A stretch of 64,000 nt of DNA from an uncultured Christensenellaceae bacterium (GTDB lineage Bacteria > Bacillota > Clostridia > Christensenellales > Pumilibacteraceae), in assembly GCA_910587595.1 (NCBI GenBank), contig CAJULQ010000001.1:124001-188000 (forward strand). Reading direction: 5' to 3'. The position numbers were made by a program, and so were the translations under genes. The notes beneath the pieces are model-generated. The model was not told the DNA's origin and did not search any database. It was given only the letters and a program-made list of their open reading frames with translations. This document shows positions 49,250 through 57,187 of the stretch, in pieces (positions within the stretch are counted from its first letter, which is position 1; each line of letters begins with the position of its first letter).

Positions 49250-50812
49250 TTATTTAACGCGCGCAACAAAAGCTTTCATTGCTTGCGCAAACGTGGCGTT
49301 TTCCGCATACGGCAACACCTTGCGTTTATTGCTCATGGAAATATCCAGCAAGACCACCGTGGCAAACAAGTGCACCAAAACGGCTATTGCGGAGCACACC
49401 ACGGTGACCGCCGCGGCGCCGCCGCGCAAAAGTTCGCTGCCCGTATACTCCGCCGCCTCGGTAAAACGGTAGGCTATATCGTTATTGTAATAATCGGCGC
49501 TCGCCATGACCGCCGACGCATTGACGATCACGGGCAACGTCAACAGTGCGAGAACGGCCAAAATGCGCTTGTCGCGAATGAGCACGAAAGAGAGCAAAAA
49601 CAGCACGATGGCCGATAGCAGACTGAACTCGTCGAACCCAACGAAATAGGTGGCCAACGTCAGCAAAACATACGCGCACAAAAACACGAGATTGGCGCGA
49701 TTCTTCTTGCTCAAATACACCAACAGAACGATCGCCGTAACGATCACGGCAAACAGCACGGTGAACACCACCGACGGAAAACGCGCGTTCAGTTCTTTGC
49801 CGTTGCGCATAAACAAGTTGAAAATGCCCAACGAATTGTGCCCGAACGACGTAAACGACGCCAACGGGCGCAAATACAAACGGTAAAAGAAAGTGAAATA
49901 TCCCGCGCCGAACGAACCGATCATCAGCGGCAAAGATACTAGATACGAAAGGAGCGCAAACACCGCGATACTTGCGGGAACGGTGATCACGGGGCGCATG
50001 GCGGGATCGCGCCATACAGCGCCGCCCGACACGTTTTCGGCCGCGTGCACCGCCATACAAGCCTTTACAAAGTTATATAGCACGAATATCGCAATGGCGG
50101 GAAACAAATATACGGCGCTTTGGTGCACCAAAAGCGCGGCGGCATAACACCCCACGGTGGCAATAAAATTCTTGTCCGCCAAGAAATACAACGTGAGCGC
50201 CAAGAACATGGCAAGCAACGAATACACCGTGCCCCACACGCCGGACGCAAACACGAACAGCGGGCAAACGCATATAAAACCGGCCACCACCGTCGCCGCC
50301 GCCGACCCCATGTATTTTTTGGCCGTTTTGTACAACAAGAACGCCGTGACAAGGTCGGCCGCTATAAGCGGCAATTTTACGAACAGCGCCGCGGCCGCCG
50401 AATCGGCGGTAAGGCCGAACAGATTGAAAAAGGCGCCCATAGCCGCATATATATAATAGGTGAGCGGAAACACCGCAAGCCCTTGCGCTTTGTAATAATC
50501 TTTTCCGAACCCTTTGGCTTCGAGGTGCTCGAACAGCGTTGTGAACGTTTGCGTTTGCGTGCGGTTGCCTTTCACGGCAAACACAAAGATCAGCCGTAAG
50601 ATCAACCCGATCACCAACAATACCGCCAAAAGCGCGGCGGGATCGATTTTTTTGCCGGCGTCCGTTTCCCCCTCCGCCCGTACGGCGTCCGTTTTGCCCA
50701 CCGTGCGCACCAGTAGCCAAATCAAAAGCAACACCGATGCCGCCGTGGCAATCGTGAACAACAGCGGATACAACACATTGGCCGCTTTCACCGATAACAA
50801 AGCCATATTCAT
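49250..50812 (-). CDS. Polytopic membrane protein resembling GT-C glycosyltransferases
   Basis: A 520-residue protein with about 12 hydrophobic helices. Its layout is like GT-C mannosyl- or glucosyltransferases: a first large outer loop, then YYKAQGLAVFPLTYYIYAAMG and KLPLIAADLVTAFLLYK, which resembles the P-x-Y and K-P-x-(x)-x-D-L pattern of those enzymes. The Asp normally found in the first outer loop is not apparent (NRTQTQTFTTLFEHL). The C-terminus turns soluble and short. ATG at 50812 follows GGAGAG. It has its own promoter and terminator. The substrate is unknown; undecaprenyl-linked sugar transfer is a guess. Confidence 0.6.
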   Translation of the reverse strand: MNMALLSVKAANVLYPLLFTIATAASVLLLIWLLVRTVGKTDAVRAEGETDAGKKIDPAALLAVLLVIGLILRLIFVFAVKGNRTQTQTFTTLFEHLEAKGFGKDYYKAQGLAVFPLTYYIYAAMGAFFNLFGLTADSAAAALFVKLPLIAADLVTAFLLYKTAKKYMGSAAATVVAGFICVCPLFVFASGVWGTVYSLLAMFLALTLYFLADKNFIATVGCYAAALLVHQSAVYLFPAIAIFVLYNFVKACMAVHAAENVSGGAVWRDPAMRPVITVPASIAVFALLSYLVSLPLMIGSFGAGYFTFFYRLYLRPLASFTSFGHNSLGIFNLFMRNGKELNARFPSVVFTVLFAVIVTAIVLLVYLSKKNRANLVFLCAYVLLTLATYFVGFDEFSLLSAIVLFLLSFVLIRDKRILAVLALLTLPVIVNASAVMASADYYNNDIAYRFTEAAEYTGSELLRGGAAAVTVVCSAIAVLVHLFATVVLLDISMSNKRKVLPYAENATFAQAMKAFVARVK

Positions 50813-50893
50813 CTGCAAATTCTCTCCGATCCTTAGAATTCCTTTTGCCGCAAAACCGTTGCCGCGCGGCAATACAGTTTTTACCTATTCTTT

Positions 50894-50922
50894 ATAATAA
50901 TATACTTTGCCGAAATAAGCAA
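50894..50922 (-). promoter_or_regulatory. Candidate sigma-A promoter for the GT-C-like gene
   Basis: -35 TTGCTT (50922-50917), 17-base spacer, -10 TATTAT (50899-50894). The 80-base leader that follows contains the perfect hairpin TTGCCGCGCGGCAA (about 50873-50860). Confidence 0.55.
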
Positions 50923-50950
50923 GCTATTTTTTGCCGCCGCACGAATTTTT

Positions 50951-50988
50951 ATAAACAAAAAACGGGACTTTTTCAAAAATCCCGTTTT
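50951..50988 (-). terminator. Intrinsic terminator after rplS
   Basis: AAAACGGGA(C)TTTTTGAAAAAGTCCCGTTTT stem on minus, followed by TTGTTTA. It closes the single-gene rplS transcript. Confidence 0.85.
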
Positions 50989-51013
50989 GTTTGTTCTTTT
51001 GCCGAGCACTCGC

Positions 51014-51361
51014 TTATTTGATCTCTTTGATCTTAGCCGCTTTGCCCGAAAGCTTACGCAAATAATACAGTTTTGCTCTGCGCACTTTGCCTTTGCGCAC
51101 CACCGTGATGCTTTCGATACGGGGCGAATGCAAAGGGAAGGTTCTCTCGATGCCCACGCCGAACGATACGCGACGCACGGTAAAGGTTTCGCGAACGCCG
51201 CCGTTGCGCTTGGCAATGACCGTGCCTTCGAACGCCTGCGTTCTCTCGCGGTTGCCCTCCACAACTTTCACGCCCACCTTCACAACGTCGCCCACGTTAA
51301 ACGCGGGGACTTCCGCTTTCAGGTACTCTTTTTCGATCGCGTCGATAATACTGTTTCCCAT
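51014..51361 (-). CDS. rplS: 50S ribosomal protein L19
   Basis: L19 sits at the subunit interface of the 50S particle. The 115 residues start GNSIIDAIEKEYLK and contain FNVGDVVKVGVKVVEGNRER, the QAFEGTVIAKRNGG loop and ERTFPLHSPRIESITVVRKG. ATG at 51361 follows AAAGGAGG. Transcribed alone, with a leader of about 80 bases; trmD and rimM, its usual neighbours, are not here. Confidence 0.97.
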   Translation of the reverse strand: MGNSIIDAIEKEYLKAEVPAFNVGDVVKVGVKVVEGNRERTQAFEGTVIAKRNGGVRETFTVRRVSFGVGIERTFPLHSPRIESITVVRKGKVRRAKLYYLRKLSGKAAKIKEIK

Positions 51362-51443
51362 GACAAGACCTCCTTTTGGGTTCATTCCGCACATTCATGC
51401 CCTACGAATTTTTAGATAGAACAGCGGACTGTGCGCGTCACAC
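51362..51443 (-). promoter_or_regulatory. rplS mRNA leader (candidate L19 autoregulatory leader)
   Basis: About 80 bases from the predicted start to the rplS ATG, with complementary stretches such as GCGCACAGTCCGC and GTGCGGA. L19 leaders are a known Firmicutes RNA family; I infer membership from position and pairing only. Confidence 0.45.
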
Positions 51444-51449
51444 CGTAAC

Positions 51450-51478
51450 AGTATAGCAAATTTTTTAGCCGAATGCAA
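51450..51478 (-). promoter_or_regulatory. Sigma-A promoter for rplS
   Basis: -35 TTGCAT (51478-51473), 17-base spacer, -10 TATACT (51455-51450), located after the tgt stop. Confidence 0.75.
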
Positions 51479-51517
51479 GCGATTTCGAGCACGTTGCCCG
51501 CATTTTACGCACGTTTT

Positions 51518-52633
51518 TCAACAATATTCGGGCGAAGAACGGAACGCCTCCGCAAAATCGCCGAACGAATCGGCCATGATGGCATCGCGCATGCGTTCGG
51601 TCAAACGCGTGAGATATCGTATATTGTGCATGCTGAGCAGTTCCGCGCCCAAAATCTCGTCGGTATTGATCAAATGGCGCAAATACGCTTTGGTAAAGTT
51701 TCGGCAACAATAACAATCGCAATCGGGATCGAGCGTGGTAAAGTCCTCTTTATAGGCGGCGTTGCGCACCGAGATCTTGCCGCGACTCGTCATGGCCGTG
51801 CCGTAGCGCGCCGTGCGCGTGGGCAACACGCAGTCGAACATATCGATACCGCGCAACACCCCTTCCACCAAACAATCGGCCGACCCAACGCCCATCAAAT
51901 AGCGCGGCATGTTTTGCGGATAATGGGGGCGCATCACGTCCATGATCTTATACATCAAGTCTTTGGGTTCGCCCACGCTCAGCCCGCCGATGGCAATGCC
52001 GCACCTAGCATACGGTATGGTTTCTTGCAACGACCGAAGTCGCAGATCTTCGAACATATTGCCTTGCACGATGGGAAAAAGCATTTGCGTAGGCGTTGTA
52101 TGCGTGGCATAACACCGTTTTAGCCATGCGATCGTCCGCTGTAGTGCCTTTTGCGCATAGTCGTGATCGGCGCCGTACGTACTGCATTCGTCAAACGCCA
52201 TGATGATATCGGCGCCCAAACTGTTTTCGATTTCCATGGCCAATTCGGGCGTGAAAAAATGTTTGCTCCCGTCGAGATGAGAATGGAACAGAACGCCCTC
52301 GTCGGTTATGTTGTTGAGCTTGGCCAAAGAAAACACCTGAAAGCCGCCGCTGTCCGTTAAAATAGGCTTATCCCACCCCATGAACTTATGCAAACCACCC
52401 GCCCGTTCCACGAGCTTGTGGCCGGGGCGCATATACAAATGATAGGTGTTGGACAGCAAGATCTGCGCGCCCGTTTCCGCCACCGCCCGCGGTGTAAGCG
52501 CCTTTACGGTGGCTTGGGTGCCCACGGGCATGAACACGGGCGTAATAATCTTGCCGTGCGGCGTGGTAAACTCCCCTACGCGCGCACCGCTCTGTTTACA
52601 TACATGCAATACTTTATACTCGAAATGTTCCAT
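51518..52633 (-). CDS. tgt: tRNA-guanine transglycosylase
   Basis: Exchanges G34 for preQ1 in tRNAs with GUN anticodons on the queuosine path. The 371 residues show MPVGTQATVKALTP, the catalytic region LTDSGGFQVFSL, MAFDECSTYGADH and the zinc ligands in DCDCYCCRNF plus His about 20 residues later. The ATG at 52633 comes 49 bases after queA, and the queA-tgt pair follows ruvCAB as in Bacillus. Confidence 0.97.
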   Translation of the reverse strand: MEHFEYKVLHVCKQSGARVGEFTTPHGKIITPVFMPVGTQATVKALTPRAVAETGAQILLSNTYHLYMRPGHKLVERAGGLHKFMGWDKPILTDSGGFQVFSLAKLNNITDEGVLFHSHLDGSKHFFTPELAMEIENSLGADIIMAFDECSTYGADHDYAQKALQRTIAWLKRCYATHTTPTQMLFPIVQGNMFEDLRLRSLQETIPYARCGIAIGGLSVGEPKDLMYKIMDVMRPHYPQNMPRYLMGVGSADCLVEGVLRGIDMFDCVLPTRTARYGTAMTSRGKISVRNAAYKEDFTTLDPDCDCYCCRNFTKAYLRHLINTDEILGAELLSMHNIRYLTRLTERMRDAIMADSFGDFAEAFRSSPEYC

Positions 52634-52682
52634 ACGTTCCCTTTTTGTCTATTGTGTGTTTAAGCGCTTACATGCGCCGCTG

Positions 52683-53705
52683 TTATATAAAAAAGCACGC
52701 GTCGCCGAAACTGAAAAAACGGTACTTTTCTTGCACGGCCGTTTGGTATAGCGACAACGTTTTTTCACGCCCGCACAAAGCCGACACCAACATCAGCAGC
52801 GTGGATTCGGGCAAATGAAAATTGGTGATCAGCGCGTCCACGATCTTAAACGTGTAGGGCGGGTAAATAAATATATCCGTTTCCCCGCTTGTCGGGCGCA
52901 CTTCTCCTTGGTTTTTGGCGGCACTTTCCAGAACTCTGACAGACGTAGTACCCACCGCGATCACCCGTCGCCCCTCTTTTTTGGCGCGATTTACGATTTT
53001 GCACGTTTCTTCGGATATTTCGTAATATTCGCTGTGCATGACGTGCTCGGCAACGTCGTTTACTTTCACGGGACGAAACGTACCTAACCCCACATGCAAT
53101 AAAACTTCCGCGATCTGCACGCCCATGTCGCGCAGTTTCTGCAATAGATCGGGGGTGAAATGCAACCCCGCGGTGGGCGCGGCGCTGCTGCCCTCTTGCT
53201 TGGCATACACCGTTTGGTATCGTTCGGGGTCGTTCGGTTTTTGTTTGATGTAGGGCGGCAAGGGCATTTCGCCGATCTGCGCCAACGCCGTTTCAAAAAC
53301 GCCCTCGAAAGAGAAGCGCACGTTCAGCAACCCCTCTTCGCCCGTCTGCAAAACTTGCGCCGCAAGAGCGGGCGAAAAGCGCACAACGCTTCCCTCTTTC
53401 AGCCGTTTGGCGGGTCGCGCCAACACTTCCCAATCGGTCAGCGATAACCTTTTGTGCAGTAAAAATTGCACGCGCGCGCCCGTTTCGGTCTTATTTCCGT
53501 AAATACGGGCGGGCAACACGCGCGTATTGTTGATCACCAAAACGTCGCCGCTACGCAAATATCGGGGCAGATCGTAAAAATGCCGATGCTCTATGCCGTC
53601 GGTCGCGCGGTCATACACCAATAGGCGCGCGCTGTCGCGCGGCTCGGCGGGACTTTGGGCAATGCGCTCTTCGGGCAGATCGTAGTAAAAATCGCTTGTT
53701 TTCAT
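52683..53705 (-). CDS. queA: S-adenosylmethionine:tRNA ribosyltransferase-isomerase QueA
   Basis: Uses the ribosyl group of SAM to form epoxyqueuosine on preQ1-tRNA. The 340 residues begin SDFYYDLPEERIAQSPAEPRD and contain VLVINNTRVLPARIYG, SAAPTAGLHFT and DALITNFHLPESTLLMLVSA. It lies 11 bases after ruvB in a single operon with ruvCAB and tgt. Confidence 0.97.
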   Translation of the reverse strand: MKTSDFYYDLPEERIAQSPAEPRDSARLLVYDRATDGIEHRHFYDLPRYLRSGDVLVINNTRVLPARIYGNKTETGARVQFLLHKRLSLTDWEVLARPAKRLKEGSVVRFSPALAAQVLQTGEEGLLNVRFSFEGVFETALAQIGEMPLPPYIKQKPNDPERYQTVYAKQEGSSAAPTAGLHFTPDLLQKLRDMGVQIAEVLLHVGLGTFRPVKVNDVAEHVMHSEYYEISEETCKIVNRAKKEGRRVIAVGTTSVRVLESAAKNQGEVRPTSGETDIFIYPPYTFKIVDALITNFHLPESTLLMLVSALCGREKTLSLYQTAVQEKYRFFSFGDACFFI

Positions 53706-53716
53706 TTATCGCCCGC

Positions 53717-54751
53717 CTACTCGTCCAAAAGATCCAATTGTTGGGCGGCCGCACCGCTCGGACGCAGTCCCAAATGTTTATATGCCGCCGGCAAACACAC
53801 CCGACCGCGCGGCGTGCGCGCGATAAAACCGAGTTGCAACAAATACGGTTCCACCACGTCTTCTATGGTAACCGATTCTTCGTTGATGGCAGACGCCACG
53901 GTATCCAGCCCCACCGGCCCGCCCTCGAATTTTTGAATGACGGCCGCCAAATACTTGCGGTCGTTATAATCCAACCCCAGCTTGTCCACTTCCAACAAAT
54001 CGAGCGCCTTGCGGCACAATGCCGTGCTCACTTCGCCGTTTTGCTCCACTTCGGCAAAATCGCGCACGCGCTTTAATAAGCGGTTGGCGATACGCGGCGT
54101 ACCGCGACTGCGGCTTGCTATTTCCACCGCAGCCTCGTCCGACAGCTTTATTTTGAGAATGCTCGCACTGCGACGCACGATCACGGCAAGCTCTTTGGGC
54201 TCGTACATTTCCAGCCGACAGATCACGCCGAAACGGTCGCGCAACGGCCCCGTGAGCATGCCCGCCCGCGTGGTGGCGCCGATCAGCGTAAAATGGGGCA
54301 AGTTCAAACGCATACTGCGCGCCGACGGCCCCTTGCCGATCACGATGTCGAGGGCGTAATCTTCCATGGCGGGATACAACACCTCTTCCACCGCACGGTT
54401 CAAGCGGTGTATCTCATCCACAAACAACACGTCGTTTTCGCTCAAGTTGGTCAAAATGGCCGCCAAATCGCCCGCCCGTTCGATAGACGGTCCGCTCGTT
54501 ATACGGATCTGCACACCTAGCTCCGCCGCTATGATATGCGAAAGCGTGGTCTTGCCCAATCCCGGCGGCCCGTACAGCAAAACGTGGTCGAGCGCCTCGC
54601 GCCGTTTTTTGCTCGCCTCGATAAACACCTTTAAGTTGTTTTTTATCTTGTCTTGCCCCACGTATTCTTCGAGCGTTTTGGGGCGCAACGTCACGTCCAA
54701 CGCGCCGTCGGTTTCCAATTTGGTGCTGGTGATAAAACGTTCTTCGTCCAT
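53717..54751 (-). CDS. ruvB: Holliday junction branch migration ATPase RuvB
   Basis: AAA+ motor that drives branch migration with RuvA. The 344 residues have LRPKTLEEYVGQDKIK, Walker A GPPGLGKTTLSH near 66, Walker B VLFVDEIHRLNR, TLIGATTRAGMLTGPLRDRFG and a C-terminal winged helix with IARTPRGRVCLPAAY. ATG at 54751, 11 bases after ruvA. Confidence 0.97.
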   Translation of the reverse strand: MDEERFITSTKLETDGALDVTLRPKTLEEYVGQDKIKNNLKVFIEASKKRREALDHVLLYGPPGLGKTTLSHIIAAELGVQIRITSGPSIERAGDLAAILTNLSENDVLFVDEIHRLNRAVEEVLYPAMEDYALDIVIGKGPSARSMRLNLPHFTLIGATTRAGMLTGPLRDRFGVICRLEMYEPKELAVIVRRSASILKIKLSDEAAVEIASRSRGTPRIANRLLKRVRDFAEVEQNGEVSTALCRKALDLLEVDKLGLDYNDRKYLAAVIQKFEGGPVGLDTVASAINEESVTIEDVVEPYLLQLGFIARTPRGRVCLPAAYKHLGLRPSGAAAQQLDLLDE

Positions 54752-54762
54752 TTGTTACCCTC

Positions 54763-55344
54763 TCACGCGTTGCCCTTGAGCGCCGCCAAAACAATATCTT
54801 CGCACCGCATGCCCGCTTTTTCCACACGCGCCACCGCCGCCGTAGCCTCTTGCCGCGAAAATCCCAACGAAAGCAATGCCTCTACCGCCTCGCTGTTTTC
54901 TCCGCCCGCCGCCATCGCGGGCACAATAAACGTTTGCGCGCCGGGCGCCAATTTGTCGCGCAACTCCACCACCAAACGCTCGGCCGTTTTTTTGCCGATC
55001 CCCTTTATTTTGCTCAATTTTGCCACATCGGCCGCCGTTATAGCGGCTATTATGTCTGACATAGATGCAAAACTCAATATAGAAACGGCCATTTTACAGC
55101 CGATGCCCGCCACCTCGATCAATTTGCAAAAAAATTCTTTTTCAGCTTTGTCGGCAAAACCGTACAAACTCATTTCGTCTTCTTTCACGTTGAGATAGCA
55201 GTATATCTTGCAAGCGTCGCCGATGCGACCCAATCGTTGCACCGTGGCCGACGATACGCAAAGTTCGTAGCCTATGCCGCCCGCCTCGATAACGGCCGTG
55301 TTCTCTTCCGCATAGGCCAATATGCCTTTTATGTAGTTATACAA
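54763..55344 (-). CDS. ruvA: Holliday junction-binding protein RuvA
   Basis: Tetrameric protein that holds the junction flat for RuvB. The 193 residues have the N-terminal OB fold (VIEAGGIGYELCVS), two helix-hairpin-helix motifs (LIEVAGIGCKMAVSIL and LSKIKGIGKKTAERLVVEL) and a C-terminal RuvB-binding helix bundle (VEALLSLGFSRQEA). The start is TTG at 55344 with AGGAGG eight bases upstream. Confidence 0.97.
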   Translation of the reverse strand: MYNYIKGILAYAEENTAVIEAGGIGYELCVSSATVQRLGRIGDACKIYCYLNVKEDEMSLYGFADKAEKEFFCKLIEVAGIGCKMAVSILSFASMSDIIAAITAADVAKLSKIKGIGKKTAERLVVELRDKLAPGAQTFIVPAMAAGGENSEAVEALLSLGFSRQEATAAVARVEKAGMRCEDIVLAALKGNA

Positions 55345-55359
55345 TGGGTGACCTCCTTT

Positions 55360-55851
55360 TCAGTTGAGCACGCGGTGGGCGTAATCGCCGAAACTCGCAT
55401 GACATACGGCGGCCGCCAACGCGTCGGCCACATCGTCCGGTTTGGGCACCGCGCGCAGTTGCAATAAGGCTTTTACCATGAATTGCACTTGCTGTTTTTC
55501 CGCGCGACCGTTGCCCGTTAACGCTTGTTTGATTTGCAGCGGCGTGTATTCGTACAGCTTGCCGCAATGCTTTATGGCGCAAAGCAAAATAACGCCGCGC
55601 GCTTGCGCCACTTTGATGCCCGTGGTGATATTGGTGTTAAAAAACAGTTCTTCCACCGACACCGCGTCGGGCTTGTGCTTTTGTATCACGGCGGTGAGCG
55701 CTTCGTCTAGCATTGCCAGCCGCACGGGGATACTCTCTTCTTTGGGCGTTTGTATCACGCCGTAGTCCACGGCAGACAGCGCCGCGCCCTCTTTTTTGAT
55801 CACGCCGTATCCTATGGTGGCGTAGCCGGGATCGATCCCCAAAATTATCAA
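55360..55851 (-). CDS. ruvC: Holliday junction resolvase RuvC
   Basis: Nuclease that cuts Holliday junctions. The 163 residues begin IILGIDPGYATIGYGVI (first catalytic Asp), with Glu in VSVEELFFNTN and the C-terminal pair in DDVADALAAAVCH. The start is TTG at 55851 behind GGGAG. First gene of ruvCAB-queA-tgt, divergent from argG. Confidence 0.97.
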   Translation of the reverse strand: MIILGIDPGYATIGYGVIKKEGAALSAVDYGVIQTPKEESIPVRLAMLDEALTAVIQKHKPDAVSVEELFFNTNITTGIKVAQARGVILLCAIKHCGKLYEYTPLQIKQALTGNGRAEKQQVQFMVKALLQLRAVPKPDDVADALAAAVCHASFGDYAHRVLN

Positions 55852-55870
55852 AATAACACTCCCGTTTCTC

Positions 55871-55899
55871 TTGCTAAATCCACAAAAATGGTTTATTAT
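55871..55899 (+). promoter_or_regulatory. Candidate promoter for argG-argH
   Basis: -35 TTGCTA (55871-55876), 17-base spacer, -10 TATTAT (55894-55899) on plus. The -10 box is directly next to the -10 of the divergent ruvC promoter. The AT-rich symmetrical stretch TATTATAATATAGTATTA downstream could hold an ArgR site. Confidence 0.5.
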
Positions 55900-55928
55900 A
55901 ATATAGTATTATTTTTTAATTTCGTCAA
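55900..55928 (-). promoter_or_regulatory. Candidate promoter for ruvC operon
   Basis: -35 TTGACG (55928-55923), 17-base spacer, -10 TATATT (55905-55900) on minus, back to back with the argG promoter. Confidence 0.55.
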
Positions 55929-55954
55929 GTGATTGACGCACCAAGGAGCAAAGA

Positions 55955-57166
55955 ATGAAAAAAATGAAAATCGTGTTGGCATATTCGGGCGGACTTGACA
56001 CCACCATCATCATTCCGTGGCTGAAAGAAAATTACAACTGCGAAGTGATTGCCGTGGCCGCCGACGTAGGGCAAGGCGAAGAACTTGCGCCTTTGCGCGA
56101 AAAGGCCGTTAAGAGCGGCGCGTCGTCCATTTATATCGAAGATCTTACCGAAGAGTTCGTGCGCGACTACGTGTTCCCCACCTTGCAAGCGGGCGCCGTG
56201 TACGAAGGCAAATATTTGTTGGGCACCAGCTTTGCCCGTCCCGTGATCGCCAAACGTTTGGTGGAGATCGCCGAGCGCGAAGGCGCCGAGGCCATTTGCC
56301 ACGGTTGCACCGGCAAAGGCAACGACCAAGTGCGGTTCGAGCTTTCCATCAAGGCGCTCAGCCCCGACATGAAGATCATTGCGCCGTGGCGCATATGGGA
56401 TATCAAATCGCGCGAAGAAGAGATCGCATACGCGGAGGCGCGCGGCTTAGACGTTCCCGTCACCAAAAAGCACCCCTATTCCATGGATCGCAACATTTGG
56501 CACCTTTCGCACGAAGGGAGCGACCTCGAAGACCCGTGGAACGAACCGCAAGACGAAATGTTGCTTATTTCGCACCCCCTTTCCAAGGCGCCCGACACCC
56601 CCGAATATGTGGAGATCGAATTTGTTAAAGGTATCCCCGTGGCGGTGAACGGCAAAAAACTCGGCCCCGTGGCGTTACTTACCCTTCTCAACGAGATCGG
56701 CGCCAAGCACGGCGTGGGCGTGTGCGACATGGTGGAAAACCGCCTTGTGGGCATGAAATCGCGCGGCGTTTACGAAAACCCCGCCGGCTCCATTTTGTAT
56801 GCCGCGCACCGCAATTTAGAAGAGATCACGCTTGATCGCGCTACCTCGCATTACAAAGAGCAAGTGGCCATCCGTTTTGCCGAATTGGTATATGACGGCA
56901 ACTGGTTTACGCCGTTGCGCGAAGCGCTTACTGCCTTTGTGGACAGCACGCAATCCACGGTGACCGGCACGGTAAAACTCAAACTCTATAAGGGAAATAT
57001 TTTGGGCGCCGGCGTCAAATCGCCCTACTCGCTGTACGACGAGGATATAGCCACCTTCGGCGCCGACGAAGTATACGATCAAAAGGATTCGGAAGGTTTT
57101 ATCAATCTGTTCGGCTTGCCGCTTAAAGTGCGCGCCAAAATGTTGCGCCGCAACAACGGAAAATAA
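55955..57166 (+). CDS. argG: Argininosuccinate synthase
   Basis: Joins citrulline and aspartate with ATP, the second-last step of arginine synthesis. The 403 residues begin KIVLAYSGGLDTTIIIPWLKE (PP-motif SGGLDT), with AADVGQGEE, HGCTGKGNDQVRFE and DMVENRLVGMKSRGVYE. ATG at 55955 follows AAGGAG. Only argG and argH are on the plus strand in this window, as a two-gene unit probably controlled by ArgR. Confidence 0.97.
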   Translation: MKKMKIVLAYSGGLDTTIIIPWLKENYNCEVIAVAADVGQGEELAPLREKAVKSGASSIYIEDLTEEFVRDYVFPTLQAGAVYEGKYLLGTSFARPVIAKRLVEIAEREGAEAICHGCTGKGNDQVRFELSIKALSPDMKIIAPWRIWDIKSREEEIAYAEARGLDVPVTKKHPYSMDRNIWHLSHEGSDLEDPWNEPQDEMLLISHPLSKAPDTPEYVEIEFVKGIPVAVNGKKLGPVALLTLLNEIGAKHGVGVCDMVENRLVGMKSRGVYENPAGSILYAAHRNLEEITLDRATSHYKEQVAIRFAELVYDGNWFTPLREALTAFVDSTQSTVTGTVKLKLYKGNILGAGVKSPYSLYDEDIATFGADEVYDQKDSEGFINLFGLPLKVRAKMLRRNNGK

Positions 57167-57187
57167 CCGCAAAAAGGAAATTACATC

